Source: Exophiala sp. HKRS030
Lineage: Eukaryota > Ascomycota > Eurotiomycetes > Chaetothyriales > Herpotrichiellaceae
DNA: 64,000 nt
Reading direction: 5' to 3'
NCBI GenBank assembly: GCA_023897205.1
Contig: JAHWDD010000006.1
Span: 1,178,001 to 1,242,000, forward strand
Made by a program: the position numbers and the translations under genes. Of the stretch, positions 10,523-20,057 are shown piece by piece. Each line of letters starts with the position of its first letter. The stretch's first letter is position 1. Under the pieces are notes generated by a model, which did not search any database, was not told the DNA's origin, and saw nothing but the letters and a program-made list of their open reading frames with translations.

Positions 10523-11646
10523 ATGGCCAGAGCCAGGGCTGATACAGGCGGGTTTCCCAAGGAGCCTCACTCGGTGTCCCTCAAGGGTGAGTTTGTTGTC
10601 GTTTGCAATTACAATTTCTTATTGTGCTAATACAATTAGTTCTAAGGTATTTTGGTGCTCCCAAGGTCACTCATAGCATTTCTTTCTAATCACCGTTCTC
10701 ATCCAAAATTAGGCTCTCACGACCATCACTAGCCCAACAACACCCGCTGCCACGCGAGAGTGAGACCAAGATACCACAAGCAGCTTCCGCTGCATATCCA
10801 AGCGATACCACCGACCAAGAGTTCGTCCTCTCCGGTAATCTTGGGCTTCCGCCTTCTTTTGGCTCAGCTCATGTAGGGGAGACTTTTTCGTGCGCACTTT
10901 GCGCCAACAATGAACTTCCACCAGGCCGAACTTTCAAATCTGTGTCCGGCACCAGGATTATCGCGGAAATGCAGACTCCATCCCAATCTGTCCCGTTGGA
11001 ACTCCTTGCTGCCGATGCCGAAGAGGACCAAGCAGACCCCAATAGATCGCTACAGAGAATAATCCAATTCGATCTCAAGGAGGAAGGCAACCATGTCCTT
11101 GCAGTCAATGTTTCATACACAGAGACAACGTCTGGCGATGGTCAGGCAACCAGTGGAAAGGTACGGTCATTTCGAAAGTTGTACCAGTTTGTTGCTCAGC
11201 CATGTCTGAGCGTGCGGACGAAAGCAACGGAGCTTCCATCAGTCGAAGTTCCTGATAAAAGCCATGGCCCATATGGAAGGGCAATTCTAGCTCGGTACGT
11301 GCTGGAAGCTCAGCTCGAAAATGTGTCCGACAGTTCGATTGTTCTTGAAGAGGCACGACTCCAGGCCAAGGCACCTTTCAGAGCCACATCTCTTAACTGG
11401 GATGCGGAAAGGGATGCTGGAGTCGAAGTTCAAAACCCTTTCGTGAATGTTAGAGACATTATCCAAGTAGCTTTCCTCGTAGAGCAAGAACAGGATGTAT
11501 CTGAAGGGCTCGAGGAATTACGTTCTAGTATGAGAAGGGAGGGCAGAGCAGTGCTAGGCCAACTGGCCATCCAATGGCGGACATCCATGGGTGAACGAGG
11601 TGCTTTGAGTACAGGGAATCTTTTGACGAGGCGGAAGGTGTCATGA
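10523..11646 (+). CDS. trappc13: TRAPP complex subunit 13 (TRAPPC13, DUF974)
   Basis: Three exons by my reading: 10523-10586, a 7-nt microexon 10640-10646 (TTCTAAG), and 10713-11646. Introns are 53 nt (GTGAGT...TTAG, branch CTAAT) and 66 nt (GTATTT...TTAG, branch CTAAT). The joined frame gives 334 residues starting MARARADTGGFPKEPHSVSL, then KVLRLSRPSLAQ, corresponding to the conserved animal TRAPPC13 motif LALKVMRLTKPTL. Later family features are GETFSCAL, FRKLYQF, LEAQLEN and WRTSMGERG. TRAPPC13 is a subunit of TRAPPIII, the Rab1/Ypt1 exchange complex in ER-Golgi and autophagy traffic. The fungal protein is shorter than the human one at its C-terminus. The 3' end faces a DENN gene only 45 bp away. 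Confidence 0.88.
10640..10646 (+). other. trappc13: Seven-nucleotide microexon of TRAPPC13
   Basis: TTCTAAG lies between an acceptor (CAATTAG, branch TGCTAATAC) and a donor (GTATTT). It supplies the last two bases of a Val codon, a Leu codon and the first two bases of an Arg codon, restoring the conserved KVLRLSRP motif. Skipping it would shift the frame, because 7 is not a multiple of 3. Confidence 0.82.
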
Positions 11647-11691
11647 TTGTTCATTTGTCGATGATAAATTTGTACGTCGTAAAAGTTGAAA

Positions 11692-14600
11692 TCATGGTGC
11701 ATGCATGCTGAGCCCGTTCATCTTCCCAGCCACGGTACTGACCCTTAACTTCCTCGGCTTGATCGCTGGTAGATCAGGAACTGTCTCCTCCTGCTTGAAC
11801 AAGCCATCTTCCAGCTTGGCGGGAGTTCGTGTGATGATGCTGTGGTAGTCTCGCCCCTTTGCCGCCGACCCGATTTCTGGTCTTTCAGTGCCTCCTGGTA
11901 TCGCGATGATGCGCCACTGGTGTTGCGACGTGTCAGAGAGTACGTCGGTCTTCATGATCCCAGACACTGATCTCGAAACGAGACTCTTTCGTCCAAGGCC
12001 TGACAGAGATGACCTGAACCCTGCTCGTCCTCGTTTGGCCGCGATGATGGCGTCAAATAGAGCTACCGAAGGTTTCGTGGAGTTCTCCTCGCGATCCATG
12101 ACAAATTCGTTCCACGCTTGTGTTTGTTGGAGCATTTCCATGTAAGCTGCGTGATCGGGAGGTAGGGATCGAATGAACGTTTCACTTTCGAGTTGATAGA
12201 CAGCCCCGAGCTTTCTCTTTTGAGGTGGTGCGGGATACATGAATTTCCGATAGGTGTAGAAAAGGCTTGCCAGGCATCGGACGAATGCTGCTCGAACCTG
12301 GTCGGGATAGAAGGCTGACGAGCAGACGATGGTGATCAGAGAAGCGCACCGGTCATGAATGACAAATCCACACCCAGAGCACCGGTAGTAGCCGTCTTGG
12401 GCTTTCTCATCACAGAGAACACAAGTTGAGGGCCCATCGGTTCCTCGCCATTGCAGGCAATGCCCTTCGACCCAAAACGTGGAATCTGTATTTGTCGCTG
12501 CATGGTGGACGTGCATATGCGGCATTATCGTCGATGCGGCCAAAGTAGATTGGGCATACGTAGAAGGTGCATAAGTGGATGCGCTGCGCATGTCCGGGGA
12601 TGAGATTGTCGAAGGACTTGCATTGTGTCGTACAAAGGGGAGACTAGCCTTTCTTATCATGTGTGTGGATCCAGAGAAACTTCGTTTTGACATGGAATCG
12701 AAATGACCTGATCTCTTCTCTCGCAGAGTCGTTTGTAAACTATACCCTGAATCGTTGCGAGGTGATCCATTACCAAGGCCATAGGAGAAGCCTCCTTTAA
12801 TGGGAGACATTCCATCCGAGTCCGTGTGGAAAGACTGCCGGGCGGTAACAGTTGAGGCTGTTCTGGGCCGATCGATACTCTTCCCCCGAGTTGGCCCCCC
12901 GCTCAAGAAGACATTCAACATTGGTGCACGCCGAATCATATCTGAAGCAGCCTGTGGGCCGAAAGACGTCGAGCTCAAACTGGCCAACTTATCTAAATTT
13001 GTCGATTTAGCGATGGCCGTGAAAGGGGTCTCGATCTCCGCCGAGAAGGCATCATGGGGAAAAGTCTCTGCCGCGTAAGGCGTGCTCCCTGGTGCCACTC
13101 CAAAGCTGTGATGTAGCGGCGCCGCCTGATGTAAAAGGGATATCAATTTCCTTCTTTGTTGTTTCGGCAAATTCGGTGGCGGCCCGACGCTATGCAATTC
13201 ATTCTTGTCGAGATCAACTAGGACAAAGTCGTCTTCTGGCAGGTCATACTTTTCGTACTTGCGGTTGATACCACAAATGTACGGGCAAGGCGCATCGAGT
13301 GCCTGGACAAGTCGTGATGGTAATACAGGAATGTACACCCCGGCCCATTCAAGTGGCCATATCAGATCCAAAATTGCTTTGCTGACTAGTTGAAGCATGG
13401 ATGTGTGTGAAGAAAGTAGGATGATTCTGGATTCGGCCAAGACATATTCGAATAATAATACAATGTTGGGAATAGTGAGTGTTCTGAACAAGGGGTACAG
13501 ATCGGTTGTTCGACTGCCAGGCAGTTCGTTTGCAGCTTCCTTCTTCGCGTACAGTTTGAGTTCTCGTATCGACACCTGGACTTGAACTTTTGAGGACAGT
13601 GGACTGGGGGCCTCCATACATAGGCTAAAAACGTAACGTTCCAAAGGTTGCCACATGCCGACTTTAGGTGAGCTGGGGGGAACTCTGAGGATTCCACCAT
13701 CCGTCATGGGAACCACGACAGCGCGCAACCATTGTCGCCAGAAATTGATCGATGAGGGCTCTTTTCCGAGGATCCCGTAGGCTCTAGGAATCCAATACTG
13801 TGTTTCACCAATGCCCAGACCTTGGATATCAGTCACCGAGCCGTGCCGCAGCGGTCGCAACATATCAGCCATCATGCTGATCTTCTCTTCGACGGCACTG
13901 ATATCATCCTCTAGCTGCTCTCTTTCTTGGGAGTCTGGAGATACCTCGGGAAGTTGTGCCAGCAATCGTGACAACTTGGCACTTTCAGTTGTCAATCTCT
14001 CCTCGAGAGAAGAGGCCAGTTCTCGTTCCGCGTCGGACATGTGTGCATTCCTCCACTCGTCGCATTTCTTCTCAAGGTCCGATGCCAACTGACGGCTCAC
14101 CGGGATCCACAATGTAACTTGGACAGCGAATATCCTGGAGCCGTCGGAGGCGGTCATAGAAAACTCATGCCACGTCGACCTAGGCCTGGAGTCGGCGCAA
14201 ACGACCTTGATATCGTTAGGGAATGCAAACATGGGCACATATTCTGGAAATGGCCCTCGTCCTTTCATGTGATCGAACGTTGACTTGCGAGGATACCTCT
14301 CCAATAGTACGGGCTCGAATTTACGTGTCAATGGATGCTCGTCTGGAGGAACGCGCAACATTTCTGGACTAGGTATTACCGAATTGTAGCTGCTCAATCT
14401 GCGCGATGTTCGGGTTGAGGTGTGTCTCGCCACGGATGGTTGTCGTTTTGTGCTGCTCATATCTTTGAAGGACATGTGTCTGCGGATGCTGCCAAAGTTG
14501 CGATTCGGTAGGGGAGACAGTTCGTCCTCGAGCACAATCTTCTGCGTCTGAGGCCGTGACTTGGGCCGAGATTGCTTGGCTGTCTCTGATGCATTGAAAC

Positions 14601-15057
14601 TGAGGTCGAGGAAAAAGGTGTCTCGATCCGTCGCAAACCTTTTCATTGCCCTTTCGAAGTCTGCTTCACTCAAGGCAGATGACATGCGAGGACCACCAAT
14701 TGGAGCGGGCGGTCGAATGGTCATACTGCTTCGGTTGCTTCTCGGTGATTGCGCCACATCATTCAAACTCTGGATAGCGTCCCTAGCCTCGTCCGAGAGT
14801 TGAGACAGTCTTTGATATGAATCATGTCTCGAGTGGTGGGGAGAAGTCGGGGGCGATTGAAGAATCGAATTTTGGTCGTCTTTGTCATTTGTCGTCGGTT
14901 CCTCCTTTATCGGCACATCAATACCGTTGCTGTCATTAAAGTCGTAAGATAGTCTGGGTTGGGAAAAGGCATCCACCAGCTGTTGACTGTCCAGGCCGGC
15001 AATCCAGAAGTAGTCGGCCAGTGGCCGTGAAGATTCCCTTGATTCGTTTGGGGCCAT
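11692..15057 (-). CDS. DENN domain protein with embedded C1 zinc finger (Rab GEF-like)
   Basis: Intronless, 1121 residues from the ATG at 15057 (MAPNESRESSRPLADYFWIA); the open frame extends ten codons upstream without an ATG. Order: Ser-rich N-terminus (1-235); uDENN (about 240-320) with a coiled-coil insertion (325-400); cDENN (about 420-615, including VLLFEYVLAESRIILLSS and the WPLEWAGVYIPVLPSRLV core); a 240-residue disordered linker; a C1/phorbol-ester-type zinc finger (about 866-912, CVLCDEKAQDGYYRCSGCGF with later HDRC and C); dDENN (about 915-990); and a basic tail. DENN proteins exchange GDP for GTP on Rab GTPases; the C1 could bind lipid. The adjacent TRAPPC13 also belongs to Rab activation, though linkage may be chance. 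Confidence 0.88.
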   Translation of the reverse strand: MAPNESRESSRPLADYFWIAGLDSQQLVDAFSQPRLSYDFNDSNGIDVPIKEEPTTNDKDDQNSILQSPPTSPHHSRHDSYQRLSQLSDEARDAIQSLNDVAQSPRSNRSSMTIRPPAPIGGPRMSSALSEADFERAMKRFATDRDTFFLDLSFNASETAKQSRPKSRPQTQKIVLEDELSPLPNRNFGSIRRHMSFKDMSSTKRQPSVARHTSTRTSRRLSSYNSVIPSPEMLRVPPDEHPLTRKFEPVLLERYPRKSTFDHMKGRGPFPEYVPMFAFPNDIKVVCADSRPRSTWHEFSMTASDGSRIFAVQVTLWIPVSRQLASDLEKKCDEWRNAHMSDAERELASSLEERLTTESAKLSRLLAQLPEVSPDSQEREQLEDDISAVEEKISMMADMLRPLRHGSVTDIQGLGIGETQYWIPRAYGILGKEPSSINFWRQWLRAVVVPMTDGGILRVPPSSPKVGMWQPLERYVFSLCMEAPSPLSSKVQVQVSIRELKLYAKKEAANELPGSRTTDLYPLFRTLTIPNIVLLFEYVLAESRIILLSSHTSMLQLVSKAILDLIWPLEWAGVYIPVLPSRLVQALDAPCPYICGINRKYEKYDLPEDDFVLVDLDKNELHSVGPPPNLPKQQRRKLISLLHQAAPLHHSFGVAPGSTPYAAETFPHDAFSAEIETPFTAIAKSTNLDKLASLSSTSFGPQAASDMIRRAPMLNVFLSGGPTRGKSIDRPRTASTVTARQSFHTDSDGMSPIKGGFSYGLGNGSPRNDSGYSLQTTLREKRSGHFDSMSKRSFSGSTHMIRKASLPFVRHNASPSTISSPDMRSASTYAPSTYAQSTLAASTIMPHMHVHHAATNTDSTFWVEGHCLQWRGTDGPSTCVLCDEKAQDGYYRCSGCGFVIHDRCASLITIVCSSAFYPDQVRAAFVRCLASLFYTYRKFMYPAPPQKRKLGAVYQLESETFIRSLPPDHAAYMEMLQQTQAWNEFVMDREENSTKPSVALFDAIIAAKRGRAGFRSSLSGLGRKSLVSRSVSGIMKTDVLSDTSQHQWRIIAIPGGTERPEIGSAAKGRDYHSIITRTPAKLEDGLFKQEETVPDLPAIKPRKLRVSTVAGKMNGLSMHAP

Positions 15058-17149
15058 CGCTACGCATTGAGGTATCGGACTTGACAATTGCTAGGATGGC
15101 ATTCACTGCATGATTTTCTGGCGGAAGAAAAATGCCTTGTCAGGTGGGAAATTTTTTTGCTGGACGGCAAGAAATGGTGCTGTGGTCGTTTGCAGGGTTG
15201 TGTCGAGATGCCAAAAAAGTATCTATGGATGGCTTATCATTGCTGAGGTGAAGTTCACTGACTATTCCTCACCATCGAACAGCGAGAAACACTGCCAGTC
15301 CTGATCAGCACAAATTTCGGTACGTTTTTCTGGCGAGTTTGGGTCTCTGAAACCTTTACCGAACAGGAATCGGCTCGCCTGCTGCACAGAGAGAGAGAGA
15401 GGGAGAGGGACAGACGGATTCAGAAAGATGGAGTTCGCGATCGGGATATCCGTACAGTAACTGAAAACGCTCTGGCTGGACGTGGCAACAAGGATTGGGC
15501 GAGGAATAGAAAATGGATACTGACAAGGTGAACCCGGCGTCGGGTAGTGAAGTAGCCAGGGGGACGTTGAGGGTACGAAGTAGGAAAAGAGAAGATCGTA
15601 CTCGCGCCAACTGAAAGACAAGGCCCAGGACGAACTAGCTGAATCGGTTTTGAAGTCGGCAGGATGTGAACCTTTGCTATCTCCACCACGAGATAGAATT
15701 AGAATTATACAGTAGGAATTCAGGATTCAGAGAAGCGAGGGGAAAGGGAAAATGGGTTTTGCATGATGCTGGAATGACAGAGGGACATTTTTCTTTGAGG
15801 CAACAATGGGCGAGAAAGACGAGTTACTAAGAGAATTCTGCAGTCAACGCGAGACAGATCGCGACTATGGAGTAAAAGTGAATTTGATTGACCTCTAGGC
15901 TGTTCTAGGGGGATCTTTAGGGTATCACTAGGGCACCTTTAGGGCTCCTTGAGGTTTCTCTCTTGGGTTTTCTGCACCTACAGTACACCATAAACCGTAC
16001 CTAAGGTACCTTAGGGGGCATATCAACAAGTAGGTACCTAAGGTCTGGTCTGGTATACGGAGTAAAACTCTCCTATCGCATCAAATCGAATAAACTCATA
16101 CTCCTTACCCCCTGTCTGCATACTTTATAATTCTCTCGTCACCGTTCCTGTCACATATCGAGTCTACTTCCCGCGTACGAGTAGTTAGAACGCCATTGGA
16201 CCTTGACATTATGGCTTGTGGCGTTTTTGGGATCTTCAGCGTCTACTGTAGCAGAGGACATTCGCATCAGTGGATCGTTCGTTGCGAAATGCGCGTCCAG
16301 GCCAAACCTCGTTTCTAGCTAGTTGCCCACCTTTGCCCTAAAACCCCAGCGCTAAAAGGGCACGGAGCGAGTCGGTCTAGTTAAAGATAGTAAATACGTT
16401 GCCCCTGGCATGTTTCATTGTGCCTTTAGCCTATACCGTGTCTCTCACTTCTCTAACTAGAGGTAGTAGATTCGACACGGGATGACAACTTTTGTATGTA
16501 GGACACACACGAGGTGACCAAAGCATGTAAGAGTGTCAACATGTGTACGAGTAGAATGGTCGTGTCGTTCTCTCGTGTCTAGCCGTCACAAAATCCCCCG
16601 ACATATGCACATGCAACTTTCAAGCATCATTCAATCAGCGTCCAGAAGAACCCATGTCTCTCTCACCCATCCCTGCATTGCTACCTACATTGGCGTCATG
16701 CACTCTGCAAGTGTGGCAATCGATATTACCCCATGCTTCTGACATGCAGATGGAACACTCATCCTGTGTAACGTGTAACTATCTCGGACTTCTGCATAAG
16801 AAATAAGAGGCCCCTTTGCCACAATCTCCATGGCGAACACCAAACCGAGAACCAAGGGAGCGATATTAATGGTGTACGGAATTTAGTACAAAAAGACACA
16901 CCAGCATGCGGGGGGGCGGCTCCTTCAGAGTCCACACTCGAATCGACGTCTCCGAACTCATCACGCTCTGAGGACAACCTCAGGTGGTATGACTTGACTG
17001 AGCTACGTATGACAACATTGCGCGAAAAATGTCGACGCTTACTCCCTCCGTCCTCATATATGAATGAACCGTTGTCCAAACATACCGTACCGGTTCTGAA
17101 TCTACACAATCGCTGACCTTGCAGACTACTCTTTTTTCCCCTCGCAGTC
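15058..17149. other. 2.1-kb intergenic region with palindromes
   Basis: No credible gene. The part next to the DENN gene is its promoter/5' UTR, with a GAGAGA tract at about 15390-15412. The centre is A+T-richer and has a dense cluster of CCTAAGG/TAGGTACC words including a perfect 16-bp palindrome (16000-16015), a second 10-bp palindrome (16031-16040) and the nonamer TACGGAGTA (16056-16064). An ORF on the minus strand at 16759-17199 has no recognisable domain. Confidence 0.55.
16000..16015. repeat. Perfect 16-bp palindrome CCTAAGGTACCTTAGG
   Basis: Self-complementary over all 16 bases. A related palindrome TAGGTACCTA follows at 16031-16040, and CTTTAGGG/CTAGGG words crowd the preceding 100 bases. 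It could be a dimeric protein-binding site or a genome-wide intergenic word; I cannot tell from one window. Confidence 0.8.
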
Positions 17150-17653
17150 ATGTCGACCGCCACGAGTGTAGGGCTTCGTCCTAGCCTTGCCCTCACCATC
17201 CCTCTGATCTCCTCCTCCTTGACCGTCTTTTACGCCATCGTCGAACCCACCATCTTCCTACCGTTCATCAATGCCGCCAAGGTGGACGCCCCGGCGGCCA
17301 ACAAGACCGTTCGTCTTTGGTGGAAGGACTTTCTACCTGCGGGACTCGTCACCGTCTTCACCATCGGCCTCACGGGCGTGGCGGGCGGGATAAACGCGGC
17401 CACGCACTTCCCACACTACAGCCTGCCGAGGAAGCTCTGCTTTGCCGGGGCCGCCTTTTCCGCCGGACATTTTGCCTACGGTTACCACATTTCACAAGTC
17501 ATCAAGTCCATCTGCGACGAGGAGGAAGAGAAAAAGGGCCGCAGCATGGAGTACGTCAAGAAGTGGCTCCGGGTGCACTTGCAGAGAACACTGCTCACAG
17601 ATCTGCCCGCCTTGGTTTGCTTTGCGTGGGTGGCTTTTGGACCTCGGGGATGA
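17150..17653 (+). CDS. Small four-TM integral membrane protein, DUF1772-like
   Basis: Intronless, 167 residues. Four hydrophobic segments are visible at about residues 12-30, 61-80, 95-111 and 148-163, with a charged loop (EEEEKKGRSMEYVKKW) before the last. The layout and the segments LWWKDFLPAGL and FAGAAFSAGHFAYGYH resemble the DUF1772 family, which includes anthrone-oxygenase-like proteins of secondary metabolism and many uncharacterised membrane proteins. No secondary-metabolism genes are nearby, so I do not infer an anthrone oxygenase role. Start: first ATG, just after a pyrimidine-rich TTTTTTCCCCTCGCAG that could be a 5' UTR acceptor. Located in a membrane; organelle unknown. Confidence 0.7.
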   Translation: MSTATSVGLRPSLALTIPLISSSLTVFYAIVEPTIFLPFINAAKVDAPAANKTVRLWWKDFLPAGLVTVFTIGLTGVAGGINAATHFPHYSLPRKLCFAGAAFSAGHFAYGYHISQVIKSICDEEEEKKGRSMEYVKKWLRVHLQRTLLTDLPALVCFAWVAFGPRG

Positions 17654-17995
17654 GTTGTGAGGAATCAACACCCGGGGACTCGCTCCTTTGTGACCGGAGT
17701 ACTCCTCGAGCCTATCATCATAAAATAGCGAATTTTATCGTATAAAAGAGAAGGGAAAAAGAGGCTGGCTTTCATTTTAGGTAACTACCCATGTACAACA
17801 CATTTATCTCCCCCGTGTTGTACCAGGTCCCAGCAAGCTTGTGTTGGTGTTGAACCTGGCGGATGCTCCATGTACAAAAGAAAACCCATGCCAATCAAGC
17901 CACCCCTTTCCTCGATGAACACCAAGAGCCACAAGTAGCAACAACATCAACAACACCAACAACACACCCCTTTCAACCCCTTTTGTTGTTGCTGC
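17654..17995. other. Convergent 3' spacer with CAA repeats
   Basis: Holds the 3' ends of the DUF1772-like gene and the next minus-strand gene. An imperfect (CAA)n/CAACAACACC repeat lies at 17938-17970. Confidence 0.6.
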
Positions 17996-18963
17996 TCACT
18001 TTGTGACCGAGACAGACTCCAGATCCAACTTGGCATAGATCGGTCGACCCTTGGCCCCTCGTCGAACCACCTTTGTTGCTTGCACCGCACCACCCATTTT
18101 GGCGTCGCTCACCCCTTCACTATTTCCAGCACCAACACGGCCACCACCCTCCTTGAGCCCCTTGTTCGCGGCGGTCTTGACAGGCTTCTTTTTGTTGTTG
18201 CTATTGTTCTTCTTTCGTTCCAGAGACGCCGGACTCAACTCGCCTCGTGCCTTTTTCGCGTTCAAGATGTCGTCGACCGCCTTGTTGAAACTCGGCACTT
18301 CCTCCCTCAAGGTGCGGTAGGATCCCTTGGCCTTGAGGGTGCCGGTCCCGAAGCGAATTGCAATATGCTCGGCTAGAAATCTCTTCATCTCGGCGTCCGG
18401 TGGACTAGCCATCCAGAGCATGCGGACGTCCTCGGAATGGATTTGATTGTTGGCCATGGTCTCCATGCGCTTGCCGAGGATGCTTTCGAGGTACTCACAA
18501 CCGACGATCGAGGCGCAGGATCGGGCATAGTACAGGTAGGCAAAGGCCTTGAAGCGAGGGTTGGAGAAGGTCTTGAGTCCCTTGCCGTCGCAGCAAGACA
18601 CCATCCAGGCGAGGACATGCTTGTGGATGACCATGTTTCCTCCGACGATGGTGATGGTCTTTTTGGGTGGAACCAAGTTGAGGAGGTCCTGGGTTTTGGT
18701 CTTGTTGATAGGTGGGAATTCATCCTTCCATTTCTTGGAAAAGGCCATGGCCAACTTTTTTGGGAACCCATCTCTCAAGACTCGAGCTTCGGTGTTGTCT
18801 GACTCTCTGTATAGGACGGTGACGGTTTCGCCATACTTGAGGCTAATTACACACAAAAATGTGGTCAGCAAACGTGGTCATGATAGAAGCATGATTGAGA
18901 TGGTTCTCGATCTACTTACTCTCTGAGCTTTGAAGGGGACAATGAGGTGATTGATTGGGACAT
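17996..18963 (-). CDS. Hypothetical protein, two exons, basic C-terminal tail
   Basis: Exon 1 18920-18963 (MSQSITSLSPSKLR), intron 18843-18919 (77 nt, GTAAGT...AATTAG), exon 2 17996-18842; 296 residues. I do not recognise a family with certainty. The N-terminal two thirds look folded (YGETVTVLYRESD, then a beta-alpha stretch KTITIVGGNMVIHKHVLAWM, CASIVGCEYLESILGKRME and a helix with DVRMLWMASPP). This is loosely reminiscent of BTB/POZ-derived proteins that multiply in some ascomycetes, but I cannot confirm that. The last 90 residues are Lys/Gly/Asn-rich and disordered. The splice join is strong because both sites are canonical and the frame is restored. Confidence 0.72.
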
Positions 18964-20057
18964 TGTTGGGCTGTTTTTGTTCTTGGGAAACAGTCTAAAT
19001 GTCGTTCTTGAGGTGCGGAAAGCTGTCTGTCTGTCAAGATCCAATGAAGGTGGAAAAGTCCGGTCACAAAGAACAAGTTTGCAAGATGATGAGTATGAAC
19101 TTGTGAGACTTGTGTGATGATGGAAGGGAGACAGAGAGATGGAAGAGATGTGATGGAACAGTATTGGCAAGGATGATTCTCGCACTACTTTGGACTTCTG
19201 TTTGTGATGAAAGGTATACAACGAGACAAGAGTTGGAAGGGGAAAGGAAAAGAAGAAGATTTTTATATTCTGTTTGACCCCGAGTCTGAGCCCTGTGAAG
19301 TGAAGTGGTTCTGATTCAGGTATCAAGAGACGATTGTTCAAGGCTTGACACTTGTTGGAGAGGGCATGTCACCCGTTAATTCAGGCAGGTACAATCGTTT
19401 GTAGGGGAGGTAGATACAATACAACAAGACCAAACAAATGAAAGAGAAGTCATGCGTGAATACTCCTTGATTGAGTTATTCAGTCTGCATACAATAGCAC
19501 ACGTTTTGTGGTGGTGATGGTGGTGGTGGCGGCGAAGGGACAAGGCTAGAAGGTGAAGAGCGGAGAAGTCATTTAGGGTGATTCGTGATTTGTGGTTCTC
19601 TATTGATGGTGAATATGAATTGCTCTTATTGTCGTCGTTGGTGCCGTGAATCATGAACATGAAGCGCAAGGAGAATAAGCGGGTGAGAGTTGAATAGGTA
19701 GGGCCGATCTGAAAATCGACTATTTTATACGTCCACGGCAAACATGAAGAAGAGGATGGAGAATGTGTACGACTACGAGTATATGGTATATTTTTGTTAT
19801 TACATCCTGTAGAATCACAGGACTACACAGGTTGCCTGGAGCACTACATCCCGTACCGAATACCAGCCCATGCTGAGAAGGAGGTCCGACACACAAAATC
19901 ATCGCTTCGTTGAGAATGTTGTACAAGGAGATGAGGAGCTTTTTGACTTGGCTTCGCTGGCTTTGATACATGGTATCCCAAAATGATGTGAGATGACATG
20001 CAGTTAATGGCCGCAAAAAAGGTGGTAAGGAGGAACAAAACCCTCGGTTCTTTTACA
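18964..20057. other. Intergenic region, hypothetical gene promoter / acyltransferase 3' side
   Basis: No credible gene. Minus-strand ORFs at 18916-19341 (mostly the 5' leader of the preceding gene) and 19376-19741 (His-run caused by a GTGGTG repeat at about 19507-19535) are not supported by any domain. Confidence 0.6.

Noticed and set aside
17150..17653. Calling the small membrane protein an anthrone oxygenase of a polyketide cluster
   Set aside because: Similarity is only at the level of the DUF1772-like layout, and no polyketide synthase or tailoring gene is nearby.
19376..19741. Minus-strand ORF with a polyhistidine run
   Set aside because: The histidines come from a GTGGTG simple repeat; the flanks carry no domain.
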